A stretch of 64,000 nucleotides of DNA, from contig PNKL01000013.1 in NCBI GenBank assembly GCA_013822425.1, positions 1 to 64,000 on the forward strand, given 5' to 3'. The position numbers were made by a program, and so were the translations under genes. The notes beneath the pieces are model-generated. The model ran no database searches, was not told the origin of the DNA, and was given only the letters and a program-made list of their open reading frames with translations. This DNA comes from Gemmatimonas sp. Its GTDB lineage: Bacteria > Gemmatimonadota > Gemmatimonadetes > Gemmatimonadales > Gemmatimonadaceae. Below are positions 45,740 through 53,148 of this stretch, piece after piece (the first letter of the stretch is position 1; each line of letters starts with the position of its first letter).

Positions 45740-45937
45740 ATGCGGTTTGACCTTCGCCTGCCCATCGGGTTCCTCTTCTCGATTTTCGGGGCGATCCTCG
45801 TCATCTACGGCTTCATCACACCCGCCGAGGCGTACACGCAGTCCCTGGGCATCAACGTGAACCTGTATTGGGGCGTGGTGCTTTGTGCCTTCGGGGGGGT
45901 GATGCTGGGTTTCGCACTAAGAGCACGGACACGGTGA
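45740..45937 (+). CDS. Small two-helix membrane protein, symporter companion
   Basis: A 65-residue protein with two transmembrane helices, LPIGFLFSIFGAILVIYGFI and LYWGVVLCAFGGVMLGFAL, joined by a short loop with SLGINVN. It starts ten bases after the symporter stop with GAGG upstream of the ATG, so it is in the same operon. Small proteins of this kind are seen after SSS symporters in some Acidobacteriota- and Gemmatimonadota-like genomes; no function is proven, but a small accessory subunit is plausible. The motif of two hydrophobic spans and a polar turn is well preserved, unlike a random reading frame in this GC-rich DNA. Confidence 0.8.
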   Translation: MRFDLRLPIGFLFSIFGAILVIYGFITPAEAYTQSLGINVNLYWGVVLCAFGGVMLGFALRARTR

Positions 45938-45983
45938 GGTGCAGGGGCACAGGCACGGTGTGGTGCACGGGAACGGGGGAGCA

Positions 45984-46672
45984 ATGAAGCGTCGTGAATT
46001 CGTTGAGTTGACAGCTCTCGCCGCCACCGGCTGCTCGCTATCTGCACCCTTCACTCGAGGCGGGCGTGCGGTTAAGCGCGTGAGCCTCGAGCTGTACTCG
46101 GTGCGCGCCGAGATGCGCAAAGACCCGGAGGGGACACTCGCCGCAGTGCGGGCCATGGGGTACGACGACGTCGAGCTGCTCTGGTCGTTCGGCAACTTCG
46201 GACGCACCAACGAGCAGGTGAAGGCGGCGCTCGTCAATACGGGACTCAAGGCGCCCTCGGCGCACATCTCGCCACTGCTGCTCACAAAAGACTGGCAGAA
46301 GAGTCTCGACGCGGCGGCGTACCTGGGGCAGGAGTACCTGATTGCGCCCAGCCTGACCGCGGAAGCCGAGAAGTCCATTGATGAGTGGTTCGGCTCCAGC
46401 TCGACGCCGGGAACATGCGGATGGGCGGCGGCGACCCGATGAAGTACCTGAGGGAACACAACGACCGGTTCTGGAGCTTCCATCTCAAGGACGTGGTGGC
46501 CGACAACTCCAGGGACACCGAACTTGGCGCCGGCACGGTAGACTTCCGCGCGATGCTCGCGATGGTGGGCGACATTGACAAGAAACCCTGCGTTGTGGAA
46601 CACGAGGGTTCGCCCGAACCGATGGAGAGCGCCCGCCGCAACCTGCGGTACATGCGCGCGCTGCGATTCTGA
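45984..46672 (+). pseudogene. Sugar phosphate isomerase/epimerase-like gene with internal deletion
   Basis: Two pieces of one xylose-isomerase-like TIM-barrel protein lie in different frames. The first, from ATG 45984, has a twin-arginine-type start (MKRREFVELTALAATGC), then VSLELYSVRAEM and EYLIAPSLTAEAEKSIDEW. Reading then fails, and the sequence resumes in another frame at RLQLDAGNMRMGGGDPMKYL through WSFHLKDVVADNSRDTELG to YMRALRF. In intact relatives roughly 60 residues lie between these points, including the YHNHDFEF strand with metal ligands. Both outer parts are well preserved, so the loss is recent or an assembly gap. The gene sits between symporter and alpha-galactosidase-like genes and would have belonged to a sugar pathway. 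Confidence 0.85.
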
Positions 46673-46688
46673 CCCGGGAGCGAGTGCT

Positions 46689-48848
46689 ATGACGCGCCAT
46701 TTCATGATTGTCGCATGCTTGGGAGGCACCCTGCATGCGGCGGGGGCGCAGCGCGCGCCGGCCACGGCGCGACCCGCCGCCGCGGCGCGAAACACCGTCT
46801 CCACAAGCGGAGCGCCGGCCAACGCCTCGGCACAAGTGGTGCTGACCGACACCTGCGTCGCGCTCCGCTACGATGGCGCCACGGTGTTCGAGGCACGGGT
46901 CACGGCAGTCCGCGGCACCCCGAAGGTGCGCCAACTGGTGGACACGTCGAGCGGACGCATCACGCAGGTGGTGACGTGGCTGCCCGGGAATGAGCGCCTC
47001 ACGCTGCGCGGCACGGTGCATGCCTCGGGCGACGCATTTGCCGTGGATGCGGACCCACGCGAGGACGGCGTGCCCATCGTGCGCAACAGCGTGGGGCCGA
47101 GTTACAGCCTGTTGAACCGGGGCGTGTACGCCCGCGACCGGGACTGGCTGCTGAGCGTGGACTTCCCGGCCAGCGTGCGGATCACGCCGGTGGCGGGCGG
47201 CGATTCCACGGCATTCGATTTAGTAGCAGATGGATACGAAATTACGCTCCGTTTCCGCCCGCGCTTTTACCAGAAGCACCGCGGGCTCGCGCATTTCGAG
47301 CCGTGGACGTACAAGACCTGGCCGTCGTCGGTGGCCGGCTGGACATCATGGTATGCGTTCAGGGACAAGGTGACGGAGCAGGACATCCGGTTCACGGCTG
47401 ACGCGATGGCCGAGCGGCTGAAGCCGTACGGATTCGACGTGCTGCAGATTGACGACGGCTTTCAGCGCTTGCCGATCTCGGTGCCCGACAACTGGCTCAA
47501 TACCAATGAGAAGTTCCCGGGCGGGCTGACGGGCCTCCAGTCGTACATCGCGGGGAAAGGGCTGACGCCAGGGCTGTGGACCAACACCACGTTCCATGAT
47601 TCCACATGGGCCTTCGGTCACCCGACCTATTTTGTGCGCGGCGCCGACGGAACGCCTTCGCGCGGCAACTGGGTGGGATACGTGATGGACGGTGCCAACC
47701 CGGCGACGATGCGCGACCTGGTGCTGCCGGTCTACGCGGCGCTCAAGAAGCAGGGGTGGAACTACTTCAAGGTGGACGCACTGCGGCACCTGCGGTACGA
47801 AGGGGTCAACAGCCACGCGGCGTTCTACGCGCAGCGCAAGCTGGATCGCGTGAAGGTGTACCGCGACTTCTTGCAGCAGATCCGCAATGTCATCGGCCGC
47901 GACGCCTTCATGCTCGCGTCGTGGGGACCGCGTCCGGAACTCGCCGGGATCATTGACGCCACTCGGCTGGGCGACGACGGCTTCGGGTATGGCGGCTTCG
48001 CGCAGTTCAACTCGTTCAACAACGTGGTCTGGCGCAACGACCCCGATCACATCGAACTGGGCCAACCCGACGGGCGGCGCGCCGCGACGTTGACGACACT
48101 GACGGGATCGCTGCTGATGCTCACCGACAAGCCCAGCGTCTACGTCAACGACGCACTGATGGTGGCACAGCGCACGGCGCCGGTGCCGGTGACCCGTCCG
48201 GGGCAGGTGTACGACGTGGACCCGTCACGCACCGACCGCCTGTGGATGGTGGATCATGAGGTGAGCGGAGCGGGACCGCGTCCGTTCGAGGCGGACCAGC
48301 GGCTGCAGCAGACGCTGTACCAGCTCGACATCGCGCGGCCGTTCGAGCGGTGGACGGTACTGGCGCGCACGACGGGCGCACCAACGCAGATCGCGCTTGG
48401 CGAGCTCGGCCTGGACACCGCGCGCACGTATGTGGCGTTCGACTTCTGGGGGAATCGCTCACTCGGCGTGGTGAAGGGTGCGCTGACGCTGGCGCCGGTA
48501 GCGGAGAATGACGTGCAGGTGCTGTGCCTGCGTGAACGCGTTGATCATCCGCAGTTGCTGTCCACAAACCGCCATGTGACGTGTGGCGGCGTTGATGTGC
48601 AGGACGTGCGGTGGGAAGGGAACGCGCTGAACGGTCGATTGAAGAGCGCGCTGGGCGAAGTCGCCGTACTGTCACTAACCGAGCCGCCTGGCTGGGAAGC
48701 TGTGGCGGCCGAGTCCCCTGACGCCCGCGCCCAACTCGGTGAGCGGTTGGAGGCGAGTGGGCTGAACGGCGTTCGCTGGCGGCGGGTGGTGTTCGCAGCG
48801 CATTCGACGACGATGACGTGGACAATCAGGTTTCGCCGGATGCCGTAG
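46689..48848 (+). CDS. GH36-clan alpha-galactosidase-like glycoside hydrolase, secreted
   Basis: A 719-residue secreted enzyme (signal 1-20) with an N-terminal beta-supersandwich, a TIM barrel (about 215-560) and a C-terminal beta domain. The barrel begins with WTSWYAF and contains QIDDGFQ, the nucleophile strand YFKVDALRHL (Asp363), and LGDDGFGYGG, which may hold the acid/base Asp. This pattern belongs to clan GH-D (GH27/GH36/GH31-like), enzymes releasing alpha-linked galactose or related sugars. The GGGAG site lies eight bases before the ATG at 46689. It follows the symporter and the damaged isomerase gene, consistent with a sugar-use locus. Exact substrate unknown. Confidence 0.88.
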   Translation: MTRHFMIVACLGGTLHAAGAQRAPATARPAAAARNTVSTSGAPANASAQVVLTDTCVALRYDGATVFEARVTAVRGTPKVRQLVDTSSGRITQVVTWLPGNERLTLRGTVHASGDAFAVDADPREDGVPIVRNSVGPSYSLLNRGVYARDRDWLLSVDFPASVRITPVAGGDSTAFDLVADGYEITLRFRPRFYQKHRGLAHFEPWTYKTWPSSVAGWTSWYAFRDKVTEQDIRFTADAMAERLKPYGFDVLQIDDGFQRLPISVPDNWLNTNEKFPGGLTGLQSYIAGKGLTPGLWTNTTFHDSTWAFGHPTYFVRGADGTPSRGNWVGYVMDGANPATMRDLVLPVYAALKKQGWNYFKVDALRHLRYEGVNSHAAFYAQRKLDRVKVYRDFLQQIRNVIGRDAFMLASWGPRPELAGIIDATRLGDDGFGYGGFAQFNSFNNVVWRNDPDHIELGQPDGRRAATLTTLTGSLLMLTDKPSVYVNDALMVAQRTAPVPVTRPGQVYDVDPSRTDRLWMVDHEVSGAGPRPFEADQRLQQTLYQLDIARPFERWTVLARTTGAPTQIALGELGLDTARTYVAFDFWGNRSLGVVKGALTLAPVAENDVQVLCLRERVDHPQLLSTNRHVTCGGVDVQDVRWEGNALNGRLKSALGEVAVLSLTEPPGWEAVAAESPDARAQLGERLEASGLNGVRWRRVVFAAHSTTMTWTIRFRRMP

Positions 48849-48872
48849 CCGTGGTACCGCCCTGTCGCAGCA

Positions 48873-49208
48873 GTGGCTCACGCCTTCTCATGGGAGTACT
48901 CATGCGTCACCAGGCTGTTGCCGCAGATGGCCGGGACGCAAGGCGAAGTGCCGGCGCAGTTCATCGTGGACACGCTGGGTGAACCCGTGGTGGCGTCGTT
49001 CAAGGTGCTGCGCAGTTCGCACGGGCTGTTCACGGAGGCGGTCAGGACCGCGCTTCCGGAAATGCGATTCGGGTCCGCCGAACTGAACGGCCGCAAGGTG
49101 CGGCAGCTGGTGCAACAGCCGTTCGTGTTTGCAGTCGCGGGGAAGGAAGGGGCGGCGCCCACAACCAGCCTGCGCACGGTGCTCGTCTGGACCCGCCGTC
49201 ATTTCTGA
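48873..49208 (+). CDS. TonB C-terminal-domain protein fragment
   Basis: A 111-residue frame that begins at GTG 48873, soon after the stop of the alpha-galactosidase-like gene and in the same frame. Its core matches a TonB C-terminal domain: GEVPAQFIVDTLGEPVVASF, KVLRSSHGLFTEAV and GRKVRQLVQQPFVF. A normal TonB-like protein has a membrane anchor and proline-rich spacer before this; both are missing, and the first 25 residues have no signal or homology. The gene is likely a 5'-deleted remnant, or a small periplasmic protein if another start is used. Immediately downstream a YfcC-family transporter gene begins. Confidence 0.65.
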   Translation: MAHAFSWEYSCVTRLLPQMAGTQGEVPAQFIVDTLGEPVVASFKVLRSSHGLFTEAVRTALPEMRFGSAELNGRKVRQLVQQPFVFAVAGKEGAAPTTSLRTVLVWTRRHF

Positions 49209-49237
49209 CCTGACCTCACGGCGGTAGTTTTTTCGGC

Positions 49238-50566
49238 ATGTCGAAACTCCATCTGCCGCACCCGATGGTCCTCCTGCTGGCCTGCGTGCTTGTCGCGGCC
49301 GCCCTCACGCACGTGCTCCCCGCCGGGTCGTTTGACCGGCACGAAGACGCGGCCACCGGCCGCACTGTCGTCGTCGCAGGCACATACCAGCAGGTCGAGG
49401 CCCAGCCGGTAGGTCTGTTCGACGCCTTCGTCGCCGTGCCGCGGGGATTCGTGGCTGGCGCCGAGGTGATCGTGCTGGTGCTGCTGGTGGGTGGGGCATG
49501 GACGGTGGTGGACAAGGCGGGGACGTTGCGTGCCATCGTGGACTGGCTCGTGGGACGGTTCGGCAAGCGGCGCTACCTCGCCATCATCATTCTCTCCTTC
49601 GCCTTCGCTGCCGGCGGTGCGCTCGAGAACATGGGCGAAGAGATCATCCCGCTCGTTCCGGTGCTGTTGCTGCTCTGCCAGGGACTCGGCTATGACGCCA
49701 TCAGCGCGGCGGCGATGAGCATCGGTGCCGCCATGGTGGGGAGTGCGTTCAGTCCGCTCAATCCATTCCAGGCGGGAATCGCACTCAAGCTGGCGCAGCT
49801 GCCGCTGCTCTCTGGCGCCGGTCTGCGCACGGGAATGCTTCTCGTTGCCATCTCACTCTGGATCTGGTGGACCATTCGGTACGCGGAACGTCACCGCGTG
49901 GAACCGGCCGAAGCGCACGTCATTGGCGACGTCACCTTCGACGTCCGCCAGCGCATCATCCTCGCGCTCGTCGTGGCGCCGTTCGTGGCCTACATCATCG
50001 GCGTGCTCAACTTCGGTTGGGGCTTCAACGAACTCTCAGCGGCCTTCTTCATGGCGGGCATCGCGGTGGGGCTCGTCGGCCGGCTGGGCATGCAGGGAAC
50101 CATTGACGCCTACTTCGACGGCATGCGGTCGGTGACGGCGGCCGCCGTGCTGATCGGTGTGGCGCGGTCCATCTCCCTCGTGCTCGAGGACGGGCGTGTC
50201 ATTGACACCATCCTGCAGGGGCTCGTGACACCGCTGGCCGATGCACCGCGGGCAACGGCGGCGATGCTGATGGTGCCGGTGCAGGCGCTGCTGCACATCC
50301 CGGTGAGCAGCGTGAGCGGGCAGGCGGTCCTCACCATGCCGGTGATGGTGCCGCTCTCGGACCTGCTCGGCATCTCCCGGCAGGCCACGGTGCTCGCGTA
50401 CCAGGCGGGGGCGGGGCTCACCGAGTTCTGGACGCCGACCAATGGCACGCTGATGGCGATCCTGCTGAGCGTGAAGTGTCCGTATGAACGGTGGCTGCGG
50501 TTCGCCTTCCCGATGGTGCTGCTGTTGACTGCGCTCTTCATCGCCGGCATGCTCACCGTGCTCTGA
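49238..50566 (+). CDS. YfcC family membrane transporter
   Basis: A 442-residue inner-membrane protein with about 12 hydrophobic segments, matching the YfcC/ArcD-like group of basic amino acid, peptide or short-chain acid transporters. The conserved starting part HPMVLLLACVLVAAALTHVLPAGSFDR and GGALENMGEEIIPLVPVLL are characteristic, as is PLNPFQAGIALKLAQ and EFWTPTNGTLMAIL near the end. Substrate is not resolved by the sequence. Located after the TonB-C fragment, before two small genes. Confidence 0.88.
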   Translation: MSKLHLPHPMVLLLACVLVAAALTHVLPAGSFDRHEDAATGRTVVVAGTYQQVEAQPVGLFDAFVAVPRGFVAGAEVIVLVLLVGGAWTVVDKAGTLRAIVDWLVGRFGKRRYLAIIILSFAFAAGGALENMGEEIIPLVPVLLLLCQGLGYDAISAAAMSIGAAMVGSAFSPLNPFQAGIALKLAQLPLLSGAGLRTGMLLVAISLWIWWTIRYAERHRVEPAEAHVIGDVTFDVRQRIILALVVAPFVAYIIGVLNFGWGFNELSAAFFMAGIAVGLVGRLGMQGTIDAYFDGMRSVTAAAVLIGVARSISLVLEDGRVIDTILQGLVTPLADAPRATAAMLMVPVQALLHIPVSSVSGQAVLTMPVMVPLSDLLGISRQATVLAYQAGAGLTEFWTPTNGTLMAILLSVKCPYERWLRFAFPMVLLLTALFIAGMLTVL

Positions 50567-50646
50567 AGCCGCGCCGAGTGGCGCCGATCCGCCGCACACA
50601 TCTATATATAGACGCAAGACAGGGTTGCCCCATCGGAGCGTGCATC

Positions 50647-50838
50647 ATGTCGCAGCAGCTGAAGGGTGCCATCATCACCATGGTGGTCGGCTTCATGTTC
50701 GTTGCCGCCGAATTCGAATTTCACGCGCATACGTCACTCGCGGGAATCTTCATCCTCGGCGTCGGATCGGGGTTGCTGCTGGGTGACCGGCTGGGGAAGA
50801 AGCCGGCGTCGCCCACCCCACCGATGCAGCCGCTGTAG
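50647..50838 (+). CDS. Small membrane protein, unknown
   Basis: A 63-residue protein with two short hydrophobic stretches, AIITMVVGFMFVAAEF and LAGIFILGVGSGLLLG, and a basic, proline-rich end. Its stop directly abuts the ATG of the next gene, so cotranslation is likely. An AT-rich palindrome (CTATATATAG, near 50605) lies upstream and may mark a promoter. No family was recognised. Confidence 0.65.
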   Translation: MSQQLKGAIITMVVGFMFVAAEFEFHAHTSLAGIFILGVGSGLLLGDRLGKKPASPTPPMQPL

Positions 50839-51369
50839 ATGCGACGCGTCCGTTACAACGTCGCGGCCAGCCTCGACGGATACATCGCCACCGCCGCCGG
50901 CGGCTACGACTGGATTCCACAGGACTCCACCGTGGACTTCGCGGCGCTCTTCGCGAAGGTCGACACGGTGCTGCTCGGCCGGCACAGCTACCGGGCGGCC
51001 AAGCAAGCCGGCGAGACGGTATGGCCGGCGGGGAGCCGCGTCTTCGTCTTCTCGACGACGCTTCGGCCGGAGGAACATCCGGACGTCACCATCGTGAATG
51101 CAAACGCAGACACGGTGGTGGCCAACCTGCGCACCGAGCCCGGTGACGGTGACATCTGGCTATTCGGCGGCGGACAGCTGTTCAGCCGCCTGCTCGTAGC
51201 CGGCCAGGTGGATTGTGTGGAGGTCACCATCGCCCCGATGCTGCTCGGCGGGGGCATTCCGCTCAGTGCGTCCGGCGCTCCGGAGGTACAGCTCACCCTC
51301 GAGGGCACGACGCAATATCCGAGCGGCATGGTTACCTTGAACTATCACGTTCGTGGCACCAGCCGCTGA
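50839..51369 (+). CDS. Dihydrofolate reductase family protein (RibD C-terminal-like)
   Basis: A 176-residue NADPH-dependent reductase-like protein of the DHFR/RibD-C superfamily. Recognisable elements: NVAASLDGYIATAAGGYDWI, the SLDGYIA motif typical for YyaP/YwjB-type proteins; KVDTVLLGRHSY; GDIWLFGGGQLFSRLL, the glycine-rich cofactor site; and APMLLGGGIPL. These small proteins are distinct from true FolA and their substrate is generally unknown. The ATG follows the stop of the small membrane gene with no gap. The end overlaps the region of the next gene only if a longer start is used there. Confidence 0.9.
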   Translation: MRRVRYNVAASLDGYIATAAGGYDWIPQDSTVDFAALFAKVDTVLLGRHSYRAAKQAGETVWPAGSRVFVFSTTLRPEEHPDVTIVNANADTVVANLRTEPGDGDIWLFGGGQLFSRLLVAGQVDCVEVTIAPMLLGGGIPLSASGAPEVQLTLEGTTQYPSGMVTLNYHVRGTSR

Positions 51370-51391
51370 CCGTCTGGCACCAAAGGCCCGC

Positions 51392-52021
51392 ATGTCACGC
51401 CCGCAGTCGCGTGGAGAGGAAATCGCGAACGCCATCAGCCATGGCGTCGGATTTGCACTGGCGGCGGCGTCCATTCCGGTGCTCGTGATTGCCGCGTTGC
51501 CTCACGGTGCGCGCGCGGTGGTGGGCGCGGCGGTCTTTGCCTCCACGGCGTCACTGCTCTATCTGACGTCGACGCTTTACCACGCGATCACGAACATGCG
51601 GGCAAAGCACGTGTTGCGGGTCCTCGACCATGGCGCCATCTACCTGCTGATTGCCGGCACGTACACACCATTTACACTCGGCGTGCTCCGCGGTGGGTGG
51701 GGGTGGTCGTTGCTCGGCGCGATCTGGGGGCTCGCCATCGTTGGTGTCGTCGTGAAGTCTGTCGGGGGGTTTCACATGCGCGGCCTCTCCACGGCGCTGT
51801 ACCTGGCGATGGGCTGGCTCGTGATCATCGCCGCGCGCCCGCTCTACCTGAACGTGGCGCCGTGGGGGTTGTTCTGGCTGGCGGCGGGCGGCGTGGCGTA
51901 TACCGCGGGCGTCGCATTCTATACGGCGCGCCGGATGCCGTATGCGCACTTCGTCTGGCACCTGTGCGTGATGGCCGGCACGGCCTGCCATTTTGTGGCG
52001 GTGTTGAACTACGCCGTGTAA
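51392..52021 (+). CDS. Hemolysin III family (PAQR-like) membrane protein
   Basis: A 209-residue seven-helix membrane protein of the hemolysin III/PAQR family. Family features: EEIANAISHGVGFALAAAS with the conserved Ser-His, YHAITNMRAKHVLRVLDHGAIYLLIAGTYTPF with His and Asp ligands of a possible zinc site, and PYAHFVWHLCVMAGTACHF near the end. Bacterial members are annotated as hemolysins but may act in membrane lipid homeostasis. ATG 51392 was selected because the conserved start follows; a GTG at 51353 would overlap the preceding gene. Confidence 0.9.
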   Translation: MSRPQSRGEEIANAISHGVGFALAAASIPVLVIAALPHGARAVVGAAVFASTASLLYLTSTLYHAITNMRAKHVLRVLDHGAIYLLIAGTYTPFTLGVLRGGWGWSLLGAIWGLAIVGVVVKSVGGFHMRGLSTALYLAMGWLVIIAARPLYLNVAPWGLFWLAAGGVAYTAGVAFYTARRMPYAHFVWHLCVMAGTACHFVAVLNYAV

Positions 52022-52176
52022 CGACCCGCCGGACGAATGGCGGTTCATGCGCGGGCCAGGTTACGGAGACTGGCGATGCCGATACTTCCTGCCGTTGCGC
52101 CCGAACGCTGGATGCGCGCATCAGGCACACCGGCGTACCTGGCTGCCGAGCACCCTGATCGAAACGCGGATCGCGA

Positions 52177-53142
52177 CTAGCGCGAGTTGGTGCGCGGAAG
52201 CGTAATCGACATCCCGCTCAGGTTCCCCGCTGGAAGCGCACGGTAGCGCGCATCGCCGAAGAAGACCGTCGTATCGACGCCGTTCACCTCGAGGCGCACG
52301 TACGGGAACTGCGACCAGACCAGGTAGTTGCGCGCGGCGGGCACTTCACGCGCGCGCTGCACGACGCTGGCGCTCCAGTCGCCGCGGGGAATGACAATGC
52401 CGGTGAACGTCACGCGCGCGCCCGAAAACTGCCACGCGAGCGACCCGGGGTGATACGCGTCGGCGGTGCGCACCACGAGGTCGGCCTTGAGCGGCGTGGC
52501 CGGTCGCGGAGAGTAGAGCACCTCGGTGATGCCGGCGATGCCAATAGACTCGGCGGCCTTCCACCCGCTGCGCTTGCCCGCGACGCTCAGCGCCACCATC
52601 GCGGCGATGTATGCGAGCGCCACCGAGCCCGAGATGCGCGCGAATCGCCAGGGAGAAGCTGATGTGGAACGTACACGGCGTACGACGATGAGCCCCACCG
52701 CAAAGACGAACCACAGCCACGGATCAATGATGAAGACGCTGTCACCCCGGAACCACGTGCTGCTGAACGGCATCAACAGGCGAATGCCGTAGGTGTTGAG
52801 CCAGTCGAGCGCCGGATGGCTCAACACGCCGAGCGCGGACAGTTGCAGCAACGCCATTCCTGCGGCCGGTGGCACCGAAGGCGATCGGCGGCGTCGCACG
52901 TAACGATCCCACACGAGGAGCGATCCGGCAATGACGAACGGAAGCGCGAGCATCGCCAGTGGGCCGTGCGTCCACCCGCGCCGGCAGGCGAGTGTCGCAT
53001 TGGCCTCGCCGAGCGCCGTCAAGATGTCGATGTCCGGCGCGTTCGCGCCGAGCAGGAGCGCCGCCGTGGCCAGCGGGGTGCGACGGTCGAGCCCGGCGCG
53101 CGCCATTGTCGCGCCGGCCAGCGTGTGCGTGATGGGATCCAT
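52177..53142 (-). CDS. DUF457/YdjM-like metal-dependent membrane hydrolase family
   Basis: A 321-residue inner-membrane protein related to YdjM/YfhO-type DUF457 proteins. Family motifs with likely metal ligands: MDPITHTLAG at the start, GANAPDIDIL, RRGWTHGPLAML and HPALDWLNTYG. About five hydrophobic helices are present; the C-terminal half (about 190-321) is extracytoplasmic and beta-rich. Members are annotated as metal-dependent hydrolases, but the reaction is mostly untested. The start is six bases from the end of the SulP gene on the same strand, so the two are likely cotranscribed. Confidence 0.88.
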   Translation of the reverse strand: MDPITHTLAGATMARAGLDRRTPLATAALLLGANAPDIDILTALGEANATLACRRGWTHGPLAMLALPFVIAGSLLVWDRYVRRRRSPSVPPAAGMALLQLSALGVLSHPALDWLNTYGIRLLMPFSSTWFRGDSVFIIDPWLWFVFAVGLIVVRRVRSTSASPWRFARISGSVALAYIAAMVALSVAGKRSGWKAAESIGIAGITEVLYSPRPATPLKADLVVRTADAYHPGSLAWQFSGARVTFTGIVIPRGDWSASVVQRAREVPAARNYLVWSQFPYVRLEVNGVDTTVFFGDARYRALPAGNLSGMSITLPRTNSR

Positions 53143-53148
53143 TCGATC

